Source of the DNA: Candidatus Solirubrobacter pratensis
GTDB lineage: Bacteria > Actinomycetota > Thermoleophilia > Solirubrobacterales > Solirubrobacteraceae
Reading direction: 5' to 3'
NCBI RefSeq assembly: GCF_000425945.1
Contig: NZ_AUEK01000012.1
Coordinates: 170,445-234,444 of the forward strand
DNA: 64,000 nucleotides
In this document: piece after piece, positions 17,950-26,672 of the stretch
Layout: each line of letters opens with the position of its first letter
How positions within the stretch are numbered: position 1 is the stretch's first letter
Made by a program: the position numbers and the translations under genes
Notes under the pieces: generated by a model
What the model was told of the DNA's origin: nothing
Databases searched by the model: none
Seen by the model: only the letters and a program-made list of their open reading frames with translations

Positions 17950-18528
17950 GTGGCCGCGCATTATGAGAACGGTGCGGTTGCTGATCCAGCTTGTCCTGCA
18001 GCCGCGGCCATCCCGCCCGCTGGGTGCGCGGCCGGCCCGAGCGGCACGACTGCCGATTCGGTGACGATCGGGGGGCGGCGCGCGGTCCTGCTCGACGCCG
18101 ACCCGTGCATGTGGAATGGCGACAGCGGCTGCACGGACCACAGCCTCGGCGGCCGCGACGGTTCTCTGTGCCTCGACGGCAAGCGCTTGCTCAGCCTGGA
18201 CGCGGGAGCCGGCGCGCGGCGTGTCAGCGCCAGCGCGGGCGAACGCGGCGATCACCAGTGGATCACCCGGGCCGTCGCAAAGGGACGCATCGAACCCGCT
18301 GTGAGACCGCCCACCGCACGCCGATTCTCGATCGCGCTCCCGCGATCGCTCCCCGCCGGCCTGCGCGTGCTGCATGTCGACATCCGCTACGGCGACGACG
18401 TCATCACGCCCTACACGCCGTTCAATGACCGATGGGAGACCGGCGACACCCCGCAACGCTTCAAGCGCGGCATCTACGCGATCCGGATCCGCACGGCTCC
18501 GGTCGGCGAGTGCCGACCGGAGCGCTGA
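17950..18528 (+). CDS. Hypothetical Cys-containing protein, start uncertain
   Basis: About 192 residues from a GTG at 17950; an ATG at 17863 gives a longer form. Codon use is clearly coding from about 17980 on. The chain contains several Cys pairs (DPACPAAAAI, DPCMWNGDSGC, GSLCLDG) and a C-terminal part FSIALPRSLPAGLRVLHVDIRYGDD, giving the look of a secreted disulfide-bonded domain. No signal peptide is evident in frame, so the 5' end may be lost. I do not recognise the family. It lies between the divergent hyuA and the propeller gene. Confidence 0.5.
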   Translation: MAAHYENGAVADPACPAAAAIPPAGCAAGPSGTTADSVTIGGRRAVLLDADPCMWNGDSGCTDHSLGGRDGSLCLDGKRLLSLDAGAGARRVSASAGERGDHQWITRAVAKGRIEPAVRPPTARRFSIALPRSLPAGLRVLHVDIRYGDDVITPYTPFNDRWETGDTPQRFKRGIYAIRIRTAPVGECRPER

Positions 18529-18591
18529 CGCACGATTCGACCGTCCATGCCCGGCGCGCCACGACGCCGCCCCACACGCGATCGTCGCATC

Positions 18592-18610
18592 CGTGGTGCG
18601 TCAAGACGGA
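18592..18610 (+). repeat. Box A of dispersed intergenic repeat (partial copy)
   Basis: CGTGGTGCGTCAAGACGGA, two substitutions from the commonest box A (GTGGTGCTTCAGGACGGA), followed by the GCGCCACGCC-type tail seen in other copies. It lies downstream of the hypothetical gene ending at 18528. Confidence 0.5.
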
Positions 18611-18756
18611 CGCGCCACGCCCCGTGAACCCGGCACCGTCGTCACTGGCCCGAGCTCGCGGTTTCGTGACCTCACGGCTCGCCGGGCGCAGGCGACCGGA
18701 TGCGGAGCCGCACCGTGAATCTCCACCGGCGCTTCGTGCGGCGGTAGGCTCGCCAC

Positions 18757-19827
18757 ATGTCCGGTCAACTGTCTACTGTGCGGCCGGTCGGGAGCGCCGA
18801 GCTCGTGCACGCATTCCCGGTCCAGATGCCGACCGGCGTGACCGTCGCCGACGACGGGCGGCTGTTCGTGTGTTATCCGCGCTGGGGCGACCCGGTCGAC
18901 TTCACCGTCGCCGAGCTTCGCGACGGCGGGGAGCGCGCCTACCCGAGCGCGGAGTTGAACGGCTTGGACAAGGAGCGTCCTGGTGACTGCTTGGTCTCAG
19001 TCCAGAGCGTCGTCGTCGATCCGAGCGGTCGGCTCTGGCTGCTCGACACTGGCGCGACCGAGTTCGGCCCCGCAATCCCGCACGGGCCGAAGCTGGTGTG
19101 CGTCGATCCGGCGTCAGACGAGGTCGTGCAGACGATTCGGTTCTCCTCCGACGTCGCGCTCGAAACGACCTACCTCAATGACATCCGGTTCGACCTGCGG
19201 CGCGGCGATGCCGGTATGGCGTTCATCACGGATTCCGGTGTGGGCCTGGGACCCACGGGACTGATCGTCGTCGATCTGGCCTCCGGGCGGAGCTGGCGCA
19301 AGCTCACCGGCCATCCGGCGATGCTGCCCGTGGACGGCTTCTTGGCGATCATCGAGGGCCGCCCGCTGCCGCTCGGCATAGGGGTCGACGGGATCGCGAT
19401 ATCCGCCGACGGCGACCGTCTCTTCGTTTGTCCGCTGGCGAGCCGTCGCCTGCTCAGTGTGTCCGTCGATGCGCTCGCGAACGAGGACGCCGATGACGAT
19501 GAGGTCGCGGCGACGCTCGAAGACCACGGAGAGAAGGGCGCGTCCGACGGCCTCGAGTCCGACGCGGACGGGCGGGTCTACGCGAGCAACTACGAGCACG
19601 GAGCCATCCTCGTCCGCCAGCCCGGCGGCGAGTGGGAGACGCTCGTCCACCGCGAAGATCTCCTGTTCGTCGACACGCTTGCCGTCGCTGCCGACGGGCA
19701 CATCTACTACACCGTCAACCAGGTTCATCGCCAACCCGCGTTCCAAGGCGGCAACGACTTGCGCGAACGGCCCTACGCTCTCATGCGAACGCCGATCCAG
19801 GGCGCGCCGGTGCGGCTGCGTCGCTGA
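18757..19827 (+). CDS. Major royal jelly / L-dopachrome tautomerase-related beta-propeller protein
   Basis: A 356-residue propeller protein. It has the segments FPVQMPTGVTVADDGRLFVCYPRWG, VQSVVVDPSGRLWLLDTGA, TYLNDIRFD, AFITDSG and VDGIAISADGDRLFVCPL, the repeated strand pattern of the MRJP/SMP-30-like family. Bacterial members are of unknown activity, possibly lactonases or carbohydrate- or metabolite-binding proteins. No signal peptide is visible. The start at 18757 (MSGQLSTVRP) agrees with the usual N-terminus. The following gene is on the other strand, with a repeat copy in the convergent gap. Confidence 0.83.
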   Translation: MSGQLSTVRPVGSAELVHAFPVQMPTGVTVADDGRLFVCYPRWGDPVDFTVAELRDGGERAYPSAELNGLDKERPGDCLVSVQSVVVDPSGRLWLLDTGATEFGPAIPHGPKLVCVDPASDEVVQTIRFSSDVALETTYLNDIRFDLRRGDAGMAFITDSGVGLGPTGLIVVDLASGRSWRKLTGHPAMLPVDGFLAIIEGRPLPLGIGVDGIAISADGDRLFVCPLASRRLLSVSVDALANEDADDDEVAATLEDHGEKGASDGLESDADGRVYASNYEHGAILVRQPGGEWETLVHREDLLFVDTLAVAADGHIYYTVNQVHRQPAFQGGNDLRERPYALMRTPIQGAPVRLRR

Positions 19828-19925
19828 TCGAGACGACCTCGGGAGGGATCATCAGAAACCAGGCGGTTCTGCGCCTCGCCTCCGTGCAACGCGACCACTG
19901 CCCGGAATCGCGACCAGGCCGTCGG

Positions 19926-20022
19926 TGTGGTGCTCTAGGACGGTTGCGGCACGCCGATCTACCGCGTCGCACGCCGGCCGTTGTCGGAGACGCCGCCGCT
20001 CCTTCAAGGCGAGCAGCGCGCT
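19926..20022 (+). repeat. Dispersed intergenic repeat, full copy (box A + box B)
   Basis: Box A GTGGTGCTCTAGGACGG begins here and box B CTCCTTCAAGGCGAGCAGCG follows at 19999-20020. Box A is an imperfect reverse complement of box B, so the 97 bp unit can form a long hairpin with a variable loop. It sits between the convergent ends of the propeller gene and the gene at 20081-20611. Confidence 0.6.
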
Positions 20023-20080
20023 AGTGCTGGAGTTACACGGCAAGCCGAGTGTCGAGTTGCATCGAAGTGGAGACGCTGTT

Positions 20081-20611
20081 TCAGCGCGATGGCCCAATGG
20101 GCCGCAGACGCTCGAGGCGCTCAGCGAGCGCCGGATCGTCGATCACTGCGCGAGAGATCCAATACTTGAATGCCGCGTCACGGCCGCTGCGTGCTACCTC
20201 GACGGCAACACGGAAGAGCGACCAGTCTCCTGCGAGTTCGCGGTCGCGCAGTTGCTGCAAGGCACCGACGTAGTGGCCGACGACTGCCTCGGCGTCCGCC
20301 GACCGGCTCCAGTGGTCCGGTGGACACCGAAGGCCATGGGTTGTCAGCATCGAGTCCATCATGACGCGAGGGCCCCGGAGGAAATCGATCGGGGCCCCTG
20401 GGTTGTTCTGTTTCGGCGGCGCCAGCCAGATGTCGATGTCCCCGCGACCACCGTCGACACTCACGGCGACGCGGCCACGGCCGCTGCTGTAGTCCAGGCG
20501 AATACGCATCCCTTGCGGGTCCCGTCCAACCGGCGCGTACCCATCGTGTTCGAGCCAGACAAGCCGGTCGATGATGAGGTTGAGGAGCCGCTCGCTCCGT
20601 TCCGGACCCAT
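20081..20611 (-). CDS. Hypothetical cytosolic protein
   Basis: A 176-residue protein of unknown family. The sequence alternates strands and helices without membrane segments: RLLNLIIDRLVWLEHDGY, RIRLDYSSGRGRVAVSVDGG, DIDIWLAPP, then a helical C-terminal half with GHYVGALQQLRDREL and FKYWISRAVIDDPALAERLERL. Codon use is typical of the genome. It is flanked by repeat elements on both sides and by small genes on the opposite strand, so it belongs to the accessory zone. Confidence 0.65.
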   Translation of the reverse strand: MGPERSERLLNLIIDRLVWLEHDGYAPVGRDPQGMRIRLDYSSGRGRVAVSVDGGRGDIDIWLAPPKQNNPGAPIDFLRGPRVMMDSMLTTHGLRCPPDHWSRSADAEAVVGHYVGALQQLRDRELAGDWSLFRVAVEVARSGRDAAFKYWISRAVIDDPALAERLERLRPIGPSR

Positions 20612-20785
20612 GCCCGCTTCAGGCTAGGGGACCGCGCTCTTCCTGTCGCGTTGAGGCATGAGGAGTAGCGCGCGCCGCGCCCGTGAGCCACTCCTCCCAG
20701 GCGATAGCGAAAGCGAGGGTCGAGCGTTGTGGGCCTGCTCGTCGCGGGGTAGCGTAGGCACTACCCGACCGAGAGAGGAGCGGCA

Positions 20786-21178
20786 ATGGCGGTCACGGGC
20801 TCGCAGAAGGAAGAGATCACCCGCACGGTCGATCTCTACGTCGAAGGCGTGCGCAACGGCGACGCCGCGAAGCTGCGCGAGGCGTTCCACCCACAAGCAT
20901 GGATGTTCGGCAGCGTCGCGGGGACGCGCTATGACGAGCCGATCGGCGAGCTGATCGCGCTGGTCGAGGAGCACCCCGCCGACGTCGACGGCAGCTTCCA
21001 GGGACGCGTTGTCTCCGTCGAGCAGGTCGGCGACGCGGCCTTCGCCGTACTGGAGGAGCAGGGCTTCTGGGGCACCTTGTCCATGACGGACTTCTTCACC
21101 CTCGCGCAGATCGATGGCAGATGGACGATCGTCAACAAGACGTTTGCCCACACCGGAGGTGAGCCGCCGGAGATGTAA
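20786..21178 (+). CDS. NTF2/SnoaL-like fold protein (lumazine-binding-like)
   Basis: A 130-residue single-domain protein of the NTF2-like superfamily. The opening KEEITRTVDLYVEGVRNGDAAKLREAFHPQAWMFGSVAG gives the three helices and first strand. SMTDFFTLAQIDGRWTIVNKTF closes the sheet. Members act as small isomerases, hydrolases or binding proteins. The start is well set by GAGAGGAG seven bases before the ATG. Monocistronic, convergent with the membrane protein at 21448. Confidence 0.82.
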   Translation: MAVTGSQKEEITRTVDLYVEGVRNGDAAKLREAFHPQAWMFGSVAGTRYDEPIGELIALVEEHPADVDGSFQGRVVSVEQVGDAAFAVLEEQGFWGTLSMTDFFTLAQIDGRWTIVNKTFAHTGGEPPEM

Positions 21179-21343
21179 CGAGCCCCAGGACGCGGCTGGC
21201 GCACAAGAACGCCTGACTCGGCATATCACCCGCCGACCGTTTCAGTGGGGCAGGAGTTCAGCTCCGGGCTCAGCCGCGCGCACTCCCGAGTGTACGAACC
21301 TCGGGAAGCGGCGGATGAGCCGCCCGATAGCAAGCAGCGCTGC

Positions 21344-21443
21344 CGCTTCGAGGCGTAGGCAATAGCAGCAGCGCGCAATCTCCGTCTACGCGCCATCGCT
21401 TGCGCGAGAAGCGATAGGCGCGCGTGTGGTGCTTCAGGACGGA
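21344..21443 (+). repeat. Dispersed intergenic repeat, box B then box A (rearranged copy)
   Basis: A box B-like segment (21344-21376, including GCAGCAGCGCGCAATCTCCG, whose flank recurs at 60832) is followed 50 bp later by an exact box A, GTGGTGCTTCAGGACGGA (21426-21443). The same 18-mer occurs at 44456. The order is reversed relative to full copies. The stop codon of the convergent gene lies 5 bp beyond box A. Confidence 0.6.
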
Positions 21444-21447
21444 AGCG

Positions 21448-22062
21448 CTACGCCCGGGAGGGCGAGCTAGCGAGGACCTGCGCGCGCACGTCGCCGGCGT
21501 AGGTAAAGGCGATGTGGTGGCGCACGCGGATCCGCTCGCGGTCCGGCGTCAGCGTCCACGTCTCCCACCATTCGAGCTCGAACGGCGGGTGATGGCGCGG
21601 GTTCGCGCGCTCGACGCCGGAGACCCAGAATGTGTGAGGCCGGCCCGGGTCGGCGCGCATCTCGAGGAATCCGATCAGTTCGAGGCCGAGTAGCTTCTGC
21701 ACCGCGCGAGCGCGAACGAAGTAGCGGTCCAGCGACAATGGGTTCTTGTCGTTGCGCGGGAATGTCGCGTCGTCGGTGTAGAGCGCGCGATAGGCGTCCC
21801 AATCACGGGCCGCCGTCATCCGCTCCGCGACCGCCAGCTCAACCGGCTCGGCGCCGGGCGGCGGTCCGGCGGTCGGATCGACCTCTCGCGTCGCCGCGCG
21901 CAGCAGCTTCCGGGGAGCAGTTCGCGGCACGTAGACCTTGCAGAACCCCAGCCAGGGCAACACGATGGCGACGAGGTAGGCCAGCCAGACGCTGACGCCG
22001 AGCACGATCGAACCGGCGACAACCGCGCCGCAATACGCGAACGGAATGATCCACCTCAACAT
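21448..22062 (-). CDS. Membrane-anchored protein with SnoaL/NTF2-like domain
   Basis: A 204-residue protein with two adjacent hydrophobic segments at about residues 3-23 and 25-43 (IIPFAYCGAVVAGSIVLGVSVWLAYLVAIVLPWLGF). A polar domain follows with VAERMTAARDWDAYRALYTDDATFPR, which reads like a SnoaL-type domain, and a final half of strands (WWETWTLTPDRERIRVRHHIAFTY). The internal ATG at 22062 is preferred to the ORF start at 22194, because the extra 44 residues lie in repeat-bearing DNA. Unknown function. Confidence 0.65.
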   Translation of the reverse strand: MLRWIIPFAYCGAVVAGSIVLGVSVWLAYLVAIVLPWLGFCKVYVPRTAPRKLLRAATREVDPTAGPPPGAEPVELAVAERMTAARDWDAYRALYTDDATFPRNDKNPLSLDRYFVRARAVQKLLGLELIGFLEMRADPGRPHTFWVSGVERANPRHHPPFELEWWETWTLTPDRERIRVRHHIAFTYAGDVRAQVLASSPSRA

Positions 22063-22221
22063 TGAGGCGCGGAAGTATCCCAAGTCGGAGAGCGTCTCGG
22101 TAGCAACCCGACCTACGGACAGGTTCAGGCAGTCGACTCGTACTCGGAAGCCCCAAGGCCGCATCAGACGCGTCGGCGCGCGGCCTTGCTGCAAGACGGC
22201 GACATCCGGCGACGCTCCCTG

Positions 22222-22248
22222 CGTGGTGCTTCGGTTGAGTCACACCGC
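22222..22248 (+). repeat. Divergent box A of dispersed repeat
   Basis: CGTGGTGCTTCGGTTGAGTC followed by CACACCG. It keeps the first eleven bases of box A and the GGTTGNGTCAC tail seen at 51375. No box B follows. Weaker than the other copies. Confidence 0.35.
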
Positions 22249-22343
22249 ACGTGCATTCCGGACCAACGGTCGCCGATGGGTCAACGGAAGCGATAGTCCG
22301 CTCCGACACCGACGACGCGACGGAGCTGTGGAAGACTCACCTT

Positions 22344-22706
22344 GATGGCGATCACCGGCGTTCACACGATCCTGTACACCGATGACGAGCCGCCGACCGG
22401 GCCTTCTTCGCCGACGTCCTGGGACTGACGTCGGTCGACGCCGGCGACGGTTGGCTCATCTTCGCGCTCCCCCCGGCGGAGCTGGCCACGCACCCGGCGT
22501 CGGCGGATGGCGGCGGCTATGAGCTCTATCTGATGTGCGACAACATCAAGGCCACCGTACGCGAGCTCGAAGCCAAGGGCGTCGAGCTCAGCGGCGGCGT
22601 GACGCAGCAGCGCTGGGGGCTCATCACCACCATCGACCTGCCCGGCGGCGGCCGACTCGGGCTCTATGAGCCGCTGCACGCGAGCCCGCTGGTACCCCCG
22701 AGCTGA
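22344..22706 (+). pseudogene. VOC-superfamily gene with a frameshift near codon 14
   Basis: The frame starting at ATG 22344 reads MAITGVHTILYTDDE, a typical VOC opening, then hits a stop after a few residues. From about 22400 another frame gives AFFADVLGLTSVDAGDGWLIFALPP, then GGYELYLMCDNIKATVRELEAKGV and ends LGLYEPLHASPLVPPS at 22706. Together they form one complete domain of about 120 residues broken by an indel around 22385-22400. It is a decayed or misassembled gene; the catalytic Glu in GRLGLYEP is retained. Confidence 0.75.
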
Positions 22707-22858
22707 GCAAGCCTTCTGCGCCATGTCGGGCGAGCCCGACATGGCGTTCCGCGCGCGGTGCTTGACCAGGTTCGATCCGCTTCGAGACGACACGCAGCAG
22801 TCGCCGTGCGTCCTCGGCCCCCTGTCGGAATTCAAGAGATGCCACGCCAGTCGCAAGC

Positions 22859-22936
22859 GTGGTGCTTCAGGACGAACGGATGACGACCTGGCGCAGCGAC
22901 GAGATCAACGCCGCTCGCTTCAGGCGAAGGCGGAAG
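22859..22936 (+). repeat. Dispersed intergenic repeat, full copy
   Basis: Box A GTGGTGCTTCAGGACGAACG at 22859 and box B CGCTTCAGGCGAAGGCGGAA at 22916-22936, 78 bp in all. It lies between two decayed genes. Confidence 0.55.
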
Positions 22937-22990
22937 TGACGGCGGAGGTCCCTGCCGGCAATACGCGACGGACGATCACTGACCGCGAAC

Positions 22991-23562
22991 GCTTCGAGTG
23001 CGGCGATACTGCGTCGTGTGATCGACATAGTGCCCGTCGAGCTGCTGGGAGGGTTCAACGCGTTCCGGCGGGCGGCCGAGCGTGACGACGGCGCTCCGCC
23101 GACGGTGGTGCGCTCAGTGGCGTTGGCCGAGCCGTCTTGGGGGCTCAACGCAACCCAGCGCTAAGCCGCGCGGTGCGCACCGCCTGTCCGGCACGGCGGT
23201 TCTTCTTGGTGCCGGGTGACGGTGTGCTCGGCTTCTACGAGCAAGCAGGCGCTGGCGCCGTCCTAAGCATCGACAGGGCCGTCAGCGGCGAGAGCGTCGG
23301 TTCGGCCTTTCGAGGGACCGGGCGGCTTGAGGTCTGGGGTCTGCTACCCGACGGCGCCGATCGGGTGACCATCACCCGCCGCAACGGCCAGACCATCGAG
23401 GCCTCGGTATCTGACCACGTCTACGCGGTGATCATCGAGGCTCGCACCGCCGACACGCTGCCAGCGAACGTCCGGTATCTCCTCAATGACGGCGCGCGGA
23501 TCAACCCGGTGCCAGGCGCCGACGAGGAGTTCCTGACGCTATGGAGCCCGCTCCAGCGCTGA
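22991..23562 (+). pseudogene. Unknown gene with a frameshift near 23150
   Basis: Two frames join into one protein. The first (through GTG 23018) reads VIDIVPVELLGGFNAFRRAAERDDG..VALAEPSWGLN and stops at 23162. The second continues SRAVRTACPARRFFLVPGDGVLGFYEQAG, then GTGRLEVWGLLPDGADRVTI and ends at 23562. The joined chain of about 185 residues resembles unnamed secreted or stress proteins common in Thermoleophilia, but I know no function. The true start is unclear. A one-base indel between 23141 and 23165 would restore it. Confidence 0.6.
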
Positions 23563-23598
23563 GTCGCCCGTTCCGACGTACGACCGCTTCCGAGGTAC

Positions 23599-23636
23599 GA
23601 GCGGCACTGCCGGTGCCAGGCGGAAGCAGCAGCGCG
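23599..23636 (+). repeat. Dispersed repeat, box B with extended left flank
   Basis: The segment GAGCGGCACTGCCGGTGCCA runs directly into box B (AGGCGGAAGCAGCAGCGCG). Nearly the same 25-base flank plus box B occurs at 54351-54387. It is in the gap between convergent genes. Confidence 0.6.
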
Positions 23637-23751
23637 ATCGACATCGACGGGGCGACATTGGTCACTGGACGAGTTCGAGGTCGAGCCGCTCCGGCGGCTC
23701 GCCGTTCCCCTCCACCGTTACCGAGAAGGTGCCGCACTCAGCGACGGCCGC

Positions 23752-24747
23752 CTAGACTCGGTCCTGCGCCGCGAGCTCGAAGCCATGCCGGTGCCCGAGC
23801 ACGGTTCCGGCGATCGGCCGCACCGCAACTGTCGCCTCGTCGACGCCGAGCTCATGTGCGACCTCCCCCGCAGCGGGCGCGAACGGACCCCAGTCGGTGA
23901 TCACCACGCGCCACCCGCCGGCCTCGAACACCAAGGTCCCACCGCCCCACTGCGTTAGCCGTGGACCGGACCGGGCCTGAGTTGGCCACAACCGCGGCAC
24001 GCCGTCGTACGGCACGACGTGTTGAAAAACGTCGCCGTCGATATCTCGATAGGCGATCTCAGGCTCTTGGCGCAGCGTGCGCAGAGTCGTCTTGCAGATC
24101 CAGTAGCCGTTCGCGGCTACCAGCTCCCCGTCGACGCCTACCACCCCGACCGCGCCGGGTGGGAGTCGTCCGGCCAGCACGACCGGGTCGGCTGCGAGGT
24201 CCGTGCAGAGAGCCACCGACCAGACCTCGTCGCTGTACCCGACGCTGCCGCAAGCCTCGACCGCGCCCTCGGCGCCGCGCCACACCGCCGCGACGCGGTA
24301 CTCGTCAATGCGCACCGAGACGAGCACATCGAGCCCGGCCAGCGGGTCCGCCGGCGTATCACCGGGCCGACCGCCCTGGCGCGCGAGCTGCTCCTCCAAA
24401 GGCATCAGCATCGACTCGTACACGAGCACGGGCTGCTCGATCAGCTCGTGCGTCCGACGCGCCAACGCGAGATAGAAGCGCTCCACAGGCTCCCACTCCG
24501 CGCCATCCGCGACACGGGCCCGCAAGACCCTGATCGCCTCGCCGTCGCCATCGAGCATGCCAAGCTCGTCCATCGTGTCGCCGTTGATCCCGAGCGGCGG
24601 CTCAAGGTCGGGCAGTCCCCAGGCCACGGCCGACAGGGACTCTCCGTCCGGATAGAGCATCAGGCCCACGCACCCACGGCGATCCAGCGCGGTGACACTC
24701 GCGGCGACTTCGGCGACCGCCGCCTCGATCAGCGCGTCCTCGTCCAC
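23752..24747 (-). CDS. Hypothetical protein, 331 residues
   Basis: A complete, acidic cytosolic protein of unknown family. It starts MDEDALIEAAVAEVAASVTALDRRG and contains several strand-rich segments (CVGLMLYPDGESLSAVAWGLP, RIDEYRVAAVWRGAEG, GVVGVDGELVAANGYW) and an ending WRVVITDWGPFAPAAGEVAHELGVDE with a late GHRHGFEL. No membrane segment or signal peptide is seen. Strong codon bias supports a real gene. It faces the decayed gene ending at 23562 and has about 520 bp of gene-free DNA upstream. Confidence 0.65.
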   Translation of the reverse strand: MDEDALIEAAVAEVAASVTALDRRGCVGLMLYPDGESLSAVAWGLPDLEPPLGINGDTMDELGMLDGDGEAIRVLRARVADGAEWEPVERFYLALARRTHELIEQPVLVYESMLMPLEEQLARQGGRPGDTPADPLAGLDVLVSVRIDEYRVAAVWRGAEGAVEACGSVGYSDEVWSVALCTDLAADPVVLAGRLPPGAVGVVGVDGELVAANGYWICKTTLRTLRQEPEIAYRDIDGDVFQHVVPYDGVPRLWPTQARSGPRLTQWGGGTLVFEAGGWRVVITDWGPFAPAAGEVAHELGVDEATVAVRPIAGTVLGHRHGFELAAQDRV

Positions 24748-25270
24748 TCCGCCAGTGTCTCAACCCGTTCCCACGGAACGCCGCAGCAACCGTCTGCCCG
24801 CTCAGAGTCTCGAAGTCCCCGTTTCGTACCACCAGGTATCTCGTCCGGTTTCGCTCAGGATCGGGCTTGTGCCGCTCGTTCCGCAGCCTCATCGAGCGTC
24901 TGGCTAACGGTCGACCACGACGCGCTGCCTTGTGCCGCTGACCTCCGAAGCCACATCGCCCGGCTATATGGGCGCGTCCCGCCACGCTTCAGCCTGCCAC
25001 TCCGAGCGCACCAGCGGGCGGTGCGATGACGTCGCGCTCACAAGGAGGGGGGCGCACTATCTCGGTCCGGTGTCGGTCCGGGCCTGCGCGCAGCCTCGAT
25101 CTGGGATCGCGCGCGCCAAGGCTTGCGGGCACGGGATCGATGACGCCCCGTCAAGGACGACCGCCGGGACCACAACCTGTAGAATCGCAATTCCGTCCTC
25201 GCGGATTTGGCTCTGTAGAGCCAAATCTCGTCGGGTTGGATCGAGTTTGTTCGGCTCAGCGAGCGATGGC
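24748..25270 (+). other. Gene-free stretch
   Basis: About 520 bp with only short Arg/Ser-rich frames on both strands. A somewhat AT-rich patch near 25170-25260 (including two copies of TGTAGA/TGTAGAG-like words around CAATTCC) may carry promoter function, but I see no convincing box pair, RNA gene or repeat. Confidence 0.4.
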
Positions 25271-25651
25271 TTACCGCCTGCCACGCTGAGTCGCGTGGTC
25301 GAGCTCATAGGCGATTTCGCGCGGCATCGCCGCGGCTTCCCTCTGCCGTCCGTCCGACCACTCCTCCAGGAGCGATCGCAGCTGGCCCTCGAGCGCCGCG
25401 ATGAAGCGACGCGCCAGCTGATCGCCCTCAGGCGTCAGGGCGATCACGGACGAACGCCGATCGCGTTTGTCGCTACGTCGCTCGACCCACCCGCGCGAGA
25501 CTGCCCGGTCGACGTGATGGGTCACGTTGGTCCGGTCGCAGCGCAAAATCTGTGCAAGACGGCCTACGGCCGTCGGCTGCATCGCGGCACAGCGGTCGGC
25601 AGGCGGTGCCAACGCTCGCGAGATCCACCCGGACGCGCCCCGGCGCAGCAC
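25271..25651 (-). pseudogene. MarR-family regulator fragment lacking its N-terminal helices
   Basis: The frame gives the second half of a MarR protein: VGRLAQILRCDRTNVTHHVDRAVSRGWVERR (recognition helix and start of the wing), KRDRRSSVIALTPEGDQLARR (wing and dimer helix) and a C-terminal helix. The dimerisation helices that should precede it are absent: upstream residues are Arg/Ala-rich, and the DNA there belongs to the divergent permease gene. It is either truncated by the junction that brought the ABC genes here, or a short wHTH protein. Probably non-functional. Confidence 0.55.
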
Positions 25652-26427
25652 GCTTCCAGCTGCCGGACTGGCTCTTGCCCTGGCTGAGCGTCCTCGCGGT
25701 GCTGGTGCTCTTCGACGTGCTGCCGCGCATCGGCGTCCTCCCCAGCCGGCACTTCCCGCCGATCTCGAGGACGCTGGGCACGGTCGGCGACCAACTGTCC
25801 CAGTCGAGCTTCTGGGGAGCCGTCGGCAGCACCCTCGAAGGCTGGGCGCTGGGCCTCGCGGTCGCCGCGGCGCTTCCGCTCGGGATCATCATCGGCTCGA
25901 GCAGGCTGCTCTACCGGTCGGTGCGTGCCGTCGTCGAGTTCCTGAGGCCCATACCATCGGTCGCGCTGATCCCGCTTGCGATCCTCGTCTACGGGAGCGG
26001 CCTCGAGAGCACCGTCTTCCTCGCCGCGTTCGCCTCCTTCTGGCAGCTCATCGTGCAGGTGCTCTACGGGGTCCAGGACGTGGATCCCGTGGCGACCGAC
26101 ACCGCCCGCTCGTTCGGGTTCTCGCGGGCGCAGCGCCTTCTGCGCGTGACGCTTCCCAGCTCCGTGCCCTACATCGCCACCGGCCTGCGCATCGCCTCCG
26201 CCGTGTCGCTGATACTCACCGTCACGGCCGAGCTCGTGATCGGCTCGTCGGGGCTCGGCAGGGCGATCACCGAGGCGCGCTCGGGCGGTGACGTGCAGCT
26301 CATGTACGCGCTCATCATCACCACAGGGGTGCTCGGGCTGATCCTCAACATGACCTTCGTCAAGGCCGAGTGGCGCGCGCTCCACTGGCATCACTCGCAA
26401 CGCGAGTCACGGGGCGCCGCAGGATGA
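25606..26427 (+). CDS. NitT/TauT-type ABC transporter permease
   Basis: A 273-residue inner-membrane permease of the SsuC/TauC type (nitrate, sulfonate, taurine or pyrimidine-precursor uptake). Six hydrophobic segments are visible. The loop that contacts the ATPase is clear (DTARSFGFSRAQRLLRVTLPSSVPYIATGLRIA). The GTG at 25606 is chosen because the longer frame from 25552 overlaps the MarR fragment and adds no family sequence. It overlaps the next permease by ATGA. No ATPase or binding-protein gene is present, so by itself it cannot transport. Confidence 0.8.
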   Translation: MPTLARSTRTRPGAARFQLPDWLLPWLSVLAVLVLFDVLPRIGVLPSRHFPPISRTLGTVGDQLSQSSFWGAVGSTLEGWALGLAVAAALPLGIIIGSSRLLYRSVRAVVEFLRPIPSVALIPLAILVYGSGLESTVFLAAFASFWQLIVQVLYGVQDVDPVATDTARSFGFSRAQRLLRVTLPSSVPYIATGLRIASAVSLILTVTAELVIGSSGLGRAITEARSGGDVQLMYALIITTGVLGLILNMTFVKAEWRALHWHHSQRESRGAAG

Positions 26428-26672
26428 GCGCTCGTCGCGAGCGACTGTTGGCGACCGGGCTCGAGATCGCGGTGCCGCTGGCCCTCCTTGTCCTGTGGGG
26501 CCTGCTGTCGGCCGGCAGCAAGATCTATTACTTCCCGCCCCTCACGGACATCTTCGCAGCGTTCAAGGACAACTGGCTGTTCAGCCGGGTGCACAGCGAC
26601 GTCGTGCCGAGCCTGACGCGCATGTTCGCCGGCTTCCGGATCGCCGTCGTGGCCGGCGTCGGGGCACACGGC
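26424..26672 (+). pseudogene. Second NitT/TauT-type permease, truncated after about 80 residues
   Basis: It starts by ATGA overlap with the first permease. MSARRERLLATGLEIAVPLALLVLWGLLS gives the first membrane span, and IYYFPPLTDIFAAFKDNW and PSLTRMFAGFRIAVVAGVG follow as in intact partners. After about 26672 similarity ends and the DNA continues as a decayed alpha/beta hydrolase. Four or more membrane spans and the EAA loop are missing. A recombination or deletion joined two unrelated genes here. Confidence 0.75.

Noticed and set aside
20624..21229. Minus-strand frame opposite the NTF2-like gene
   Set aside because: No family character; the plus-strand gene has a strong ribosome-binding site and a full NTF2-like fold pattern.
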